A stretch of DNA of 15,975 nucleotides from an uncultured Lachnospiraceae bacterium (GTDB lineage: Bacteria > Bacillota_A > Clostridia > Lachnospirales > Lachnospiraceae). The notes below the pieces were generated by a model. That model ran no database searches, had not been told where the DNA came from, and saw only the letters and a program-made list of their open reading frames with translations. Positions 8,330 to 14,637 of the stretch are shown piece by piece. How positions within the stretch are numbered: the stretch's first letter is position 1; every line of letters begins with the position of its first letter. The position numbers and the translations under genes were made by a program. Location of the stretch: contig CAMWMM010000049.1 in NCBI GenBank assembly GCA_947175285.1, positions 1 through 15,975 on the forward strand, written 5' to 3'.

Positions 8330-9643
8330 CTAAGAACGTCCGATACTATAATATTCCACTCCGGCATCTTTCATTTCCTGAACATTAAACACATTCCGCC
8401 CATCGTATACAAGCGGAATACGCATTAATCTCTTAAATTCCGCTGCCGGAACAGCTTTGATTTCATCCCACTCCGTAAAAATAAAACAAATATTGGCATC
8501 CTGTAATGCCTCTTCCGCAGTCTTTACATAATGAATGCTGCCTTTTTCCAGCGCACCTTCCGGGTAGCGCTTCTTAAAATTCTCCACTGCAACCGGGTCA
8601 TATGCGTAAATATCCGCTCCCTCTTCCAATAATAATTGTATATTATCCAAAGACGGCGCTTCACGCAAATCATCCGTACCCGGCTTAAAGGCAAGCCCTA
8701 AAACCGCAACTCTGAGATTATGAAATGTAATCATGCGGTTGCTGGCTTTTCGATACAGTCTGGTCTTTTGCTCTGCATTGACATCCACCGCAGCCTCCAC
8801 GGTACGCAATGTATACCCATGCTGATGTGCCAGATATTTTAATGCTTTCGTATCTTTCGGGAAACAGCTTCCGCCATATCCGATTCCTGCGCCTAAAAAG
8901 CGGGAACCGATTCTGGCATCATAACTCATACCCTCCGCTACCGCATCAATATCCGCTCCTACCAGCTCACACAAGTTAGCAATATCATTCATATAAGAAA
9001 TTTTCAATGCAAGGAAATCATTGCAGGCATACTTTATCATCTCTGCAGAGCGTCTGTTCACTGATACAATCGGCAGCCCGAACGGCTCATAAATCTTTTT
9101 TAAAACAGCCTCCGCATTTTTACTCTCCGTTCCGATAATAATCCTTGCCGCGTGCAGGGTATCATGAACTGCCGAACCCTGTGCCAGAAATTCCGGATTA
9201 GAAGCAACTTCTACGTGTACATCTTTTACCAGAAAATCATGGATAAACTGTTCTACTTTATCATTCGTTCCGACCGGAACCGTAGATTTTACAACTACCA
9301 GACAGTCTGATTCAACAGATTCCGCAATCTGCCTGGAAACTGTTGCAATATAATCCAGATTAGCCGAGCCGTCCGGCTGCTCCGGTGTACCTACACCGAT
9401 AAAAATAGCTTCTTTATCCCGGTAAGCGCTGCGATAGTCTGTCGTATAATGAAGTCTTCCTGCCGCATTGTTCTTACGCATCAGTTCTTCCAGTCCCTCT
9501 TCATAAATAGGAGAAATACCGGACTCCATCATTTTTACTTTCTTTTCGTCCACATCGACACAGGTCACATCATGTCCTTTTTCGGCAAAGCAGACACCTG
9601 CCACCAAACCAACATATCCCGTTCCTGCTACTGCTATTTTCAT
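8330..9643 (-). CDS. ugd: UDP-glucose 6-dehydrogenase
   Basis: The 437-residue protein shows the full layout of nucleotide-sugar dehydrogenases: GTGYVGL Rossmann motif (7-13), VVVKSTVPVGT (116-126), ASNPEFLAQGSAVHD (147-161), the catalytic cysteine C260 in GYGGSCFPKDTKAL, and a C-terminal UDP-binding domain with LGLAFKPGTDDLREAPS. It oxidises UDP-glucose in two NAD+-dependent steps to UDP-glucuronate in the cytoplasm. The product would feed the epimerase encoded just downstream, giving UDP-galacturonate. Length and motifs are normal for a functional enzyme. It follows the GT4 gene by 21 nt, with AGG at about 9 nt before the ATG. GDP-mannose dehydrogenase is the main alternative but is less likely given the epimerase partner. 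Confidence 0.93.
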   Translation of the reverse strand: MKIAVAGTGYVGLVAGVCFAEKGHDVTCVDVDEKKVKMMESGISPIYEEGLEELMRKNNAAGRLHYTTDYRSAYRDKEAIFIGVGTPEQPDGSANLDYIATVSRQIAESVESDCLVVVKSTVPVGTNDKVEQFIHDFLVKDVHVEVASNPEFLAQGSAVHDTLHAARIIIGTESKNAEAVLKKIYEPFGLPIVSVNRRSAEMIKYACNDFLALKISYMNDIANLCELVGADIDAVAEGMSYDARIGSRFLGAGIGYGGSCFPKDTKALKYLAHQHGYTLRTVEAAVDVNAEQKTRLYRKASNRMITFHNLRVAVLGLAFKPGTDDLREAPSLDNIQLLLEEGADIYAYDPVAVENFKKRYPEGALEKGSIHYVKTAEEALQDANICFIFTEWDEIKAVPAAEFKRLMRIPLVYDGRNVFNVQEMKDAGVEYYSIGRS

Positions 9644-9664
9644 CTTTATTATCCTGTCCTTTCC

Positions 9665-10777
9665 TCAGTCTGTCATATTTTCTAATAATTGGATAAACTG
9701 TCCGGCAATATAAGTATTAGAGAGTTTTTCACGATAGCGCACACAGTTTCTGACATATATGTCGTTTTCCGTACATATTACATCCAAATCTTCTGCATTC
9801 CAGTTATCCGATACAATGCCGAGACTCTCACGCCTGATATAAGCTGCATTATAAGGCACTGACGTTGTGATAACCGGCGTTCCTGCCGCAATGCTCTCCA
9901 CAATCGATACCATATTGTTATCTTTTTCTGTGGAAATAAGAAGCGCTTTGGAATCCGCCACAATCGGCAATAACTGCTCATGACTCATTTGACCGCAAAA
10001 GATAACGGACTTCTCCAAATAATGCTGTCTGACAAGCATCCGCAGCATTTCATTCTGTTCTCCCTGCCCAATGATATATAATTTATAGTCTTGATATCCT
10101 TTCTCCAGAAAATCCTTAAATTGCAAAATTGTATAATCAATTCGTTTTCTTTCAATCAATTGGGAAACGACTACAAACTGATTCTTTTTTTGCATCTGTT
10201 CCGGCAATGGAAACTTATTCAAATCCACGCCATGGTCAATACTGACATTCGTAACATGCGGCATAAACCGTCTAATAAAACCCGCTGCAGCCTCTGACCT
10301 TGGAACCACTAAAATTTTACGCATCATAAAATGTGCAATAATATTATACCATACTTTGGATGGGATTTTATGCAAAATGTTGTTATGTTTCGCTAATTCC
10401 TGCCAGATAATCGTTTTCTCCGGATAAATTCCTGCCGCCGTATAAGACCATGTACCGAAAACCTCACTGGAAATAATCAAATCATACTCTTTATGCTGTT
10501 TCAAAAAACTACGTAATTTCGGCATATAAGGAAGACACCTAGGTTGAAATACTTTATGCACTACTGTTTCCATAAACACTATGGGAAAATCATAAGTTTC
10601 CTTATTTATCGGCTGATAGTCCCGTGCAGCAAGTAATGTCACCTGATGCCCCAATTTCACAAATCCAAGGCACAATGTATAAATCATGGTATCTTTGATA
10701 GAATTTACTTTTGGAATCTGATTTGTTTCAGATGTATATAAAATGGGATTGATAATCAATATTTTCTTACTCATCAT
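9665..10777 (-). CDS. GT4 family glycosyltransferase
   Basis: This 370-residue GT-B enzyme has a divergent N-terminal half and a typical GT4 C-terminal half: VVVSQLIERKRIDY (donor domain start), YIIGQGEQNEML, VIFCGQMSHEQL and a E-x7-E-like region NNMVSIVESIAAGTPVITTSVP. It probably transfers a sugar from a nucleotide donor to a glycan or lipid-linked acceptor in the cytoplasm; linkage and donor are unknown. The first ATG overlaps the stop of the upstream GT4 gene (ATGA), and a second ATG follows immediately; a GGAG about 10 nt upstream suits the first. It is the second gene of the leftward polysaccharide operon, 21 nt from ugd. No transmembrane segments are visible. Confidence 0.85.
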   Translation of the reverse strand: MMSKKILIINPILYTSETNQIPKVNSIKDTMIYTLCLGFVKLGHQVTLLAARDYQPINKETYDFPIVFMETVVHKVFQPRCLPYMPKLRSFLKQHKEYDLIISSEVFGTWSYTAAGIYPEKTIIWQELAKHNNILHKIPSKVWYNIIAHFMMRKILVVPRSEAAAGFIRRFMPHVTNVSIDHGVDLNKFPLPEQMQKKNQFVVVSQLIERKRIDYTILQFKDFLEKGYQDYKLYIIGQGEQNEMLRMLVRQHYLEKSVIFCGQMSHEQLLPIVADSKALLISTEKDNNMVSIVESIAAGTPVITTSVPYNAAYIRRESLGIVSDNWNAEDLDVICTENDIYVRNCVRYREKLSNTYIAGQFIQLLENMTD

Positions 10778-11838
10778 GCTCTTTTCTCTCCGCCTTTTGC
10801 CTGCAAAAAGCAGTCAGCAATTCTATCAATCCTGTTATTTTCTCTTACCTTTTTTCCTTCCAGACCAAGCTTATCGGCAAAGTCTGCATCTTCAGCAATT
10901 CTTTTCATTGCCTGTACAAGTGAATCTACCTCGCCTACCGGAATCAGAAGTCCGTTTCTTTCATTTTCAATATACATTCTCGAACCACCAATCGGACAAT
11001 CCGTAGCAATGACCGGAATACCTAATGCCATTGCCTCCATGAGAGAATTAGAAATGCCTTCATAATTGGAACACATAACATAGATAGAAGCTTTTCGTAT
11101 TTCTTCCTGCACCCGGTCAGAAAATCCGTGAAAAATAACCTTCTTTTCAATGCTCATCTGCACAGCAAGTTCTTTTAACTTCGTTTCCCGCTCCCCTTTT
11201 CCGTAAAACTCCAATGTATACTCCGGAAATTCCTCTGTAAAACGGGCAAACGCCTGAATCAACAATTCATAGTTTTTTACTTCCACTAACCGTCCTACCG
11301 CTACAACTTTCTTTTCCCGTTCTCCATCATAAGGCTCTACCCCTCCCATATCAAGTGGATTAGAAATAACAACAGATTTTTCCCTGATTCCCTGCGGGAA
11401 ATACTTCATTGCCTCTTCTGTCTGGCATATAACAACATCAGCAAAATAATAGGCAAAGTTCCGAATCTTCGGATGCTCATACTGTCTCGGATCGCTTCTT
11501 TCCGATACAAGGAAATAGTGTTTCTGCCCCCATGCTGCAAATACGGAAAACACAGCTCCCATAACACTAAATGACCAAATCTGACAGTTCTGATTCTCCT
11601 TATAATATTTCCTCATTCTCCAAATTCTTTGTATTCTGGCCCGAAAACTTCCGTGTGTCGGCATTCCCATACTGACTACTTCAATTCTATCATCCAGACG
11701 GTACGCCGTCTCATGCCCCGCAAATAATAAAATAGCCGTTTCGATTCCTCTTTTACAATATTCATTTGCCAGCAATGCCACAACACGCTCCGTACCGCCG
11801 CCCGGCATATCCGGAATCACAAATACAATTTTTTCCAT
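10774..11838 (-). CDS. GT4 family glycosyltransferase, first gene of the polysaccharide operon
   Basis: The 354-residue protein carries IPDMPGGGTERVV at its N-terminus, the VAVGRLVEVKNYELLIQAF start of the donor domain, and the family 4 E-x7-E motif in SNYEGISNSLMEAMALGIPVIATDCPIGGS. It belongs with GalNAc/glucosyl-type transferases of capsule and exopolysaccharide clusters; the specific sugar is not decidable. I chose the ATG at 11838, which places FVIPDMPGGG at the normal distance from the start and has GGGAG 13 nt upstream. A TTG ten codons earlier (11868) lacks a binding site. The stop overlaps the next GT4 start (ATGA), showing coupling. A candidate promoter sits between it and the terminator of the upstream kinase gene. 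Confidence 0.87.
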   Translation of the reverse strand: MEKIVFVIPDMPGGGTERVVALLANEYCKRGIETAILLFAGHETAYRLDDRIEVVSMGMPTHGSFRARIQRIWRMRKYYKENQNCQIWSFSVMGAVFSVFAAWGQKHYFLVSERSDPRQYEHPKIRNFAYYFADVVICQTEEAMKYFPQGIREKSVVISNPLDMGGVEPYDGEREKKVVAVGRLVEVKNYELLIQAFARFTEEFPEYTLEFYGKGERETKLKELAVQMSIEKKVIFHGFSDRVQEEIRKASIYVMCSNYEGISNSLMEAMALGIPVIATDCPIGGSRMYIENERNGLLIPVGEVDSLVQAMKRIAEDADFADKLGLEGKKVRENNRIDRIADCFLQAKGGEKRA

Positions 11839-11869
11839 GCCGTTTTCGCAACTCCCTGACTCTTCCAAT

Positions 11870-11899
11870 AATATAAATGATAAACCAAAATAAGGTAAA
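11870..11899 (-). promoter_or_regulatory. Candidate promoter of the six-gene polysaccharide operon
   Basis: On the minus strand TTTACC (11894-11899) and TATATT (11870-11875) are 18 bp apart, a moderate -35 and a good -10. The -35 lies in the arm of the terminator of the upstream gene. A start near 11863 would leave a leader of about 25 nt before the GT4 ATG. No better promoter is visible in this short gap. Confidence 0.4.
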
Positions 11900-11926
11900 A
11901 TCCCTAATAGGAATTTTACCTTATTT
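11888..11926 (-). terminator. Perfect 14-bp terminator stem after the sensorless GHKL gene
   Basis: AAATAAGGTAAAAT (11888-11901) is the exact inverse complement of 11913-11926, leaving an 11-nt loop with a possible 2-bp inner extension. A-rich and T-rich ends make it look like a terminator in either direction. It separates the leftward kinase-like gene from the GT operon, both read leftward. Confidence 0.7.
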
Positions 11927-11949
11927 ACTGGTATTATGCAATAGCTGAT

Positions 11950-12666
11950 TCATTGTGATTCCCGCTGTTTCAAGCCCTGAGAAGCATCCTCATTCCATTC
12001 GCTCTGCACGGGCAGAATTATCTTTACCCGGTATCGCCCATCCGTTTTACTGTTTTCCATAATTCCGCCATACTTTTTCACAATCTTCTTCATGCTCTTA
12101 CATCCGATGCCGTGCTTTTCTCCGATACGCGCCTTTGGCTCTCTGTTGTTTTCCTTATTGTCCTGCTTCTCCTCATAGCTGTTTTCTACCTGAATGAGCA
12201 CATGCCGTCCCTCTCTTGGCATCCACATACAGCACAAAACACCTTTTTTGCTTTTCACTCTTTTCTCTGCTGCAATCGCATTATCTAACAGATTACCCAT
12301 CAGGGTTATGATATCCGTATCCTCTATATCCTGAAGATATAGCGGCTCCTTGATATCCAGTCCCAATATGACACCATTGTCATCTGCATATTCTTTTCTC
12401 TCCACCAGCAAGGCATTCAATATCTTATGCGAGCATATCATTTTCCATTCGATATTTCCGAGCGCCACTCTTAAATCCTTTATCAAACATCCTATCCTGT
12501 CACAATCGCCTGTCTCTGCCAGCGCCGCGATGGTTCTCATCGAATGTTTCATATCATGTAGGAAAACATCATACTGTTCCTGCATTGTTTCCAAATCCTG
12601 ATAGTACTTTTCCTTCCATGCAACACAAATATCTTTTTTGCGTATTCTATGATAGAAACTTTTCAT
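11950..12666 (-). CDS. Sensorless GHKL-domain histidine kinase-like protein (AgrC/CitA-like cytoplasmic half)
   Basis: The 238-residue protein contains only the cytoplasmic part of an AgrC-type kinase: a coiled-coil-like start, a histidine box FLHDMKHSMRTI (H37), an N-box GNLLDNAIAAEK (N125, N129) and a G-box GEKHGIGCKSMKKIV (182-194). The membrane sensor half normal for AgrC-like kinases is absent. This does not look like a 5' deletion caught mid-gene: the ATG has GGAG five bases upstream, and an in-frame TAA lies 24 nt before it. It may be a cytoplasmic modulator or partner of another kinase such as the membrane kinase at the right edge, or a decayed remnant that kept its motifs. It is divergent from agrBD across a 555-bp structured gap. 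Confidence 0.82.
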   Translation of the reverse strand: MKSFYHRIRKKDICVAWKEKYYQDLETMQEQYDVFLHDMKHSMRTIAALAETGDCDRIGCLIKDLRVALGNIEWKMICSHKILNALLVERKEYADDNGVILGLDIKEPLYLQDIEDTDIITLMGNLLDNAIAAEKRVKSKKGVLCCMWMPREGRHVLIQVENSYEEKQDNKENNREPKARIGEKHGIGCKSMKKIVKKYGGIMENSKTDGRYRVKIILPVQSEWNEDASQGLKQRESQ

Positions 12667-12702
12667 CTTTTCTCCATTCCGAAGCGTTTACGCTGAGGCC
12701 GC

Positions 12703-12802
12703 GGTCAGAATTTCAGATTCTGACCTGCGATTAATAGAATTTGTGACGCTCCGGCACAAATTCTGGGTTGAATAAATTGCTCATCAGAGAATTTATTCAA
12801 CC
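12703..12802. repeat. Three consecutive perfect stem-loops upstream of the GHKL gene
   Basis: Hairpin 1: GGTCAGAAT (12703-12711)/ATTCTGACC (12717-12725), 9 bp, 5-nt loop. Hairpin 2: AGAATTTGTG (12736-12745)/CACAAATTCT (12755-12764), 10 bp, 9-nt loop. Hairpin 3: GGTTGAATAAATT (12766-12778)/AATTTATTCAACC (12790-12802), 13 bp, 11-nt loop. A small AGCG/CGCT hairpin follows at 12683-12694. Arms share no common sequence. Read leftward they would form the 5' leader of the GHKL gene. Confidence 0.75.
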
Positions 12803-12970
12803 TTTGCAATACCTTTCTTACCCAGGCATACTAACCGCCATATTACTTCTATCTTGGCGCAAAATCCGGCAATTCCCGCTTTATTTTCCTGAACCGGTCT
12901 TTTTCTCTATCGAATTGCACATTTTATGGCAAAAAAGTCAAAATTTACTGTTTTTTGGTCATTAAATGTC

Positions 12971-13005
12971 AAATCCCGCCTTTTTAAGTATGAAATCCTG
13001 CCTTT
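12971..13005 (+). promoter_or_regulatory. Direct repeat with 22-bp period; candidate LytTR (AgrA-type) operator
   Basis: AAATCCCGCCTTT (12971-12983) and AAATCCTGCCTTT (12993-13005) agree at 12 of 13 bases and are offset by 22 bp, about two helical turns. LytTR response regulators such as AgrA bind direct repeats with this spacing. The second copy covers the -35 position of the promoter candidate that follows. Binding is inferred; no LytTR gene is in the window. Confidence 0.5.
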
Positions 13006-13019
13006 CGTTTATTTTGTTT

Positions 13020-13025
13020 TAGAAT
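13020..13025 (+). promoter_or_regulatory. Candidate -10 box of the agrBD promoter
   Basis: TAGAAT is a good -10. The position 17 bp upstream (12997-13002, CCTGCC) is not a -35 but lies within the second copy of the direct repeat, as expected for an activator-dependent promoter. A start near 13032 would give a leader of about 190 nt. Confidence 0.4.
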
Positions 13026-13040
13026 TGGGATAACAAAGCG

Positions 13041-13188
13041 AGTTAAGTGATTGCGAAACTAAATTCTAAAACCATGAGTCTGAACAAAATGAACAAAGCG
13101 GGGTTCAGATGCAGTGGCAATTCACCCCTTATTTGTTCATTTTGTCCAGGCTCTTGTTTTAGAAACAGAGTTTCTCAATCGCCTAACT
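13041..13188 (+). repeat. Long imperfect inverted repeat filling the agrB leader
   Basis: The left arm 13041-13103 and the inverse complement of the right arm 13125-13188 align over about 64 positions with roughly 80% identity and three short gaps; the loop is 13104-13124. The longest perfect block is 14 bp (13084-13097 with 13132-13145), and blocks such as GAAACT and CTAAAAC are also shared. Some mismatches become G-U pairs in RNA. The element ends 12 nt before the agrB ribosome binding site. It may be an RNA leader or a MITE-like insertion; no flanking duplication is evident. Confidence 0.75.
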
Positions 13189-13221
13189 AGAAGAGATAAA
13201 GGAAGGAGCAAGGTTATTCAT

Positions 13222-13818
13222 ATGGAATATTTATTAAATAAAGTTCAAGCCGAATATGGTTTTTCAGATTATCAGATAAAGCTGCTTCGGTTTTCATTCA
13301 CCGGAATTTTATATGATGTGAGTAAGACATTGATATTTTTTGTTTTCTTTCTTGCAATAGGCAGATTACCGGAATTTTTATACGCGGTCGTTCCGCTGAT
13401 TCTGCTACGCACCAGAGGCGGCGGCATTCATTTTCATAAATACTGGACATGCTTTTTAGTCTCTTTCGTTTATTTGTACTCGGTCATCTGTATCCTTCCC
13501 GATATGATTCCGGTACATCCTTTAGTGATTTATTTGATTTTGCTTCTGTGCGCGGTTTTGGATTATATGATTGGATCTGCTTCCTTAAGAGAAAGACCTG
13601 TAGTACGGGAAGAGGATATGATAAAGAAGAAGAACGAATTTGCAAAAAAAGCAAAGATACAGTCCTTTCAGGTTGTTTTTATAGTCGCTGTGCTGTTTTA
13701 CATTTTCCCGGACAGCAAATATCTCATTGTTAGTTTTTGGACCGTTGTATTACACACGCTCCAATTATCTATAACAAAAATATTATGGGAGGTGAAACAT
13801 CATGAAAAACTGGCTTAG
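13222..13818 (+). CDS. agrB: AgrB-like membrane protease for autoinducer peptide processing
   Basis: This 198-residue polytopic membrane protein has the AgrB signature RTRGGGIHFHKYWTC: H70 and C77 are seven residues apart, as the catalytic His and Cys of staphylococcal AgrB. Hydrophobic segments lie around 28-46, 52-62, 77-93, 99-116, 148-163 and 166-184. AgrB cuts the AgrD tail and forms the (thio)lactone ring at the membrane. The ATG at 13222 follows AAAGGAAGGAG, with a 13-nt spacing; a GTG at 13114 would add 36 non-family residues encoded in the long inverted repeat and lacks a binding site. The 3' end overlaps agrD by 17 bp, indicating coupled expression. Regulation by a LytTR protein is suggested by the upstream repeats. 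Confidence 0.93.
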   Translation: MEYLLNKVQAEYGFSDYQIKLLRFSFTGILYDVSKTLIFFVFFLAIGRLPEFLYAVVPLILLRTRGGGIHFHKYWTCFLVSFVYLYSVICILPDMIPVHPLVIYLILLLCAVLDYMIGSASLRERPVVREEDMIKKKNEFAKKAKIQSFQVVFIVAVLFYIFPDSKYLIVSFWTVVLHTLQLSITKILWEVKHHEKLA

Positions 13819-13930
13819 AAAAAACGTACTTGCTCTTTGCAGCGCTGCATTGGCGCTTGACGTTTTTCTACCTCTTGGCAGCCGCAGTCACTTTTTTTTC
13901 GGTGAACCGGAATTCCCGACGGAAGACTAA
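13802..13930 (+). CDS. agrD: AgrD-like autoinducer peptide precursor, serine (lactone) type
   Basis: This 42-residue ORF begins inside the agrB end, with GGGAGG nine bases before its ATG. It has the three-part AgrD layout: an amphipathic, basic leader (MKNWLRKNVLALC...), a core ending in S29-H-F-F-F33, and an acidic, proline-containing tail (GEPEFPTED) of the kind AgrB recognises. Aligned on the tail, the residue four before the ring end, normally Cys, is Ser29; the only Cys (C13) is in the leader. The predicted signal is therefore a five-residue lactone ring (Ser to Phe33) with an exocyclic tail of unknown length such as part of LPLGSR. Serine-ring peptides are known in Staphylococcus intermedius. 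The call rests on position, size and layout; exact ends of the mature peptide are inferred. Confidence 0.88.
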   Translation: MKNWLRKNVLALCSAALALDVFLPLGSRSHFFFGEPEFPTED

Positions 13931-13977
13931 TAAAAAAGACAGAAATCCAAATTATAGGATTTCTGTCTTTTTTATTA
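13928..13977. terminator. Bidirectional terminator carrying both convergent stop codons
   Basis: A perfect 21-bp stem (13928-13948 with 13957-13977) has an 8-nt loop and runs of A and T on its arms giving U-tracts in both directions. The agrD TAA (13928-13930) and the toxin stop (13975-13977 on the minus strand) are the outermost bases of the two arms. Confidence 0.9.
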
Positions 13978-14454
13978 GTTTTTCAACTCCCTTTCCATAA
14001 GCATCTTAATCGCATCAATATCCGTAAATGTCAATTTCATTCCACGGCTATGCATTGCTAATACTTCCCTAAGATTTTCTGTAAGGATTTCGTTCAACTC
14101 CTTATGTACTGTAACCGGCTTTGCCTCTATTGTATGCACATGGTCAAAATATTTTTCGATAATGGGGAACGTATTTTGAATCAGAAAAGCATTTTCTTTC
14201 CCTGCAAATTTACCACTAACAATTGTATTACACTTCCCATATTTTTTCTTCTTCTTTTCGATAATCCCTTTATATTTTCCTGCTTGTGAGCTTATCGGAA
14301 TCATCCAATAAAGAGCAGGATTCTTCTTATCCTGTATTGCATAAAAATGCGGCCGGTAATTTTCATTTTCTTTATTGCTCATCAAATATTTGTCATTTAC
14401 CAAATCAAAAAATTCATCTTTGATATGATAAGAATATCCCTGTTGTATCTCCAT
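13975..14454 (-). CDS. Type III toxin, CptN/ToxN-like endoribonuclease
   Basis: The 159-residue protein resembles the CptN/ToxN/AbiQ family of type III toxins, compact endoribonucleases inhibited by a repeated RNA. Visible features are YRPHFYAIQD (33-42), YWMIPISSQ (49-57) corresponding to the family's substrate-binding strand with paired Ser/Thr (S55, S56), a very basic stretch EKKKKKYGKC (66-75), and a helical end. The gene order supports it strongly: directly upstream are a terminator hairpin, two 48-nt tandem repeats and a promoter, the defining layout of type III loci. AGGAG lies 12 nt before the ATG. Expected role is abortive phage defence or locus stabilisation by cleaving RNA when the antitoxin is lost. 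CptN is favoured over ToxN and TenpN from resemblance and clade; exact family is less sure than the class. Confidence 0.8.
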   Translation of the reverse strand: MEIQQGYSYHIKDEFFDLVNDKYLMSNKENENYRPHFYAIQDKKNPALYWMIPISSQAGKYKGIIEKKKKKYGKCNTIVSGKFAGKENAFLIQNTFPIIEKYFDHVHTIEAKPVTVHKELNEILTENLREVLAMHSRGMKLTFTDIDAIKMLMERELKN

Positions 14455-14490
14455 ATAGATAATATGCTCCTTTTTTCAACTACTTCTTAC

Positions 14491-14521
14491 GAAAATTCCC
14501 CACCGGTATCTACCGGTGAGG
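14491..14521 (-). terminator. Terminator between antitoxin repeats and toxin gene
   Basis: On the minus strand CCTCACCGGT (14512-14521) pairs with ACCGGTGGGG (14498-14507) around AGAT, a 10-bp stem with one G-U pair, followed by AATTTTC. In type III loci such a terminator limits toxin mRNA relative to antitoxin RNA; it sits 37 nt before the toxin start. Confidence 0.8.
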
Positions 14522-14617
14522 AACATTTACATACTATACCATTTATATCCCACCTGTATAGCAAGTGGCACTATTAGCGAACTGAATCATTTATATCCCG
14601 CACCATCAGCAAGCGGC
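14522..14617 (-). ncRNA. Type III antitoxin RNA: two 48-nt tandem repeats (CptI-like)
   Basis: Read leftward, unit 1 is 14617-14570 and unit 2 is 14569-14522, each exactly 48 nt. Both start GCCRCTTGCT, share GGGATATAAATG at unit positions 19-30, and then diverge. In unit 2 CCACTTG can pair with CAGGTGG (7 bp, one wobble); in unit 1 the matching CCGC/GCGG stem is kept although bases differ, a sign of a conserved fold. A partial unit end, GTAAATGTT, precedes unit 1 at 14619-14627 and matches the end of unit 2. By family analogy each unit is a pseudoknot RNA cut out and bound by the toxin. The cut site is not determined. Confidence 0.8.
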
Positions 14618-14637
14618 AAACATTTACTTTTAATTCT

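Larger units (their letters stand above)
12667..13221. other. 555-bp structured divergent intergenic region between the GHKL gene and agrB
   Basis: No convincing coding region is visible on either strand. It holds, from left to right, three consecutive perfect hairpins (12703-12802), a plain stretch (12803-12970), a 22-bp-period direct repeat with a -10 box (12971-13025) and a long imperfect inverted repeat (13041-13188) ending just before the agrB ribosome binding site. These are listed separately. Confidence 0.6.

Noticed and set aside
11839..11868. TTG start adding ten residues to the first GT4 protein
   Set aside because: No ribosome binding site in front, and the extension precedes the normal N-terminal strand of the family.
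12768..12965. Small rightward reading frame of 65 codons in the intergenic region
   Set aside because: It starts inside a hairpin arm, has no ribosome binding site and no recognisable pattern.
13017..13072. Alternative 10-11-bp hairpin TTTTAGAATT (13017-13026) with AATTCTAAAA (13062-13071) as a switch against the long leader hairpin
   Set aside because: The left arm overlaps the proposed -10 box and would not be in the RNA if that promoter is right; kept only as a DNA-level curiosity.
13041..13188. Invertible promoter segment
   Set aside because: The region between the arms is only 21 bp, too short to hold a promoter, and no recombinase gene is nearby.
13114..13221. GTG start extending agrB by 36 residues
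   Set aside because: No ribosome binding site, start lies in the loop of the long inverted repeat, and the extension is unlike AgrB; ATG at 13222 gives normal length and a purine-rich site.
14522..14617. The two 48-nt repeats as a CRISPR array
   Set aside because: Only two units, no constant repeat alternating with unique spacers, no cas genes; the layout fits a type III antitoxin.
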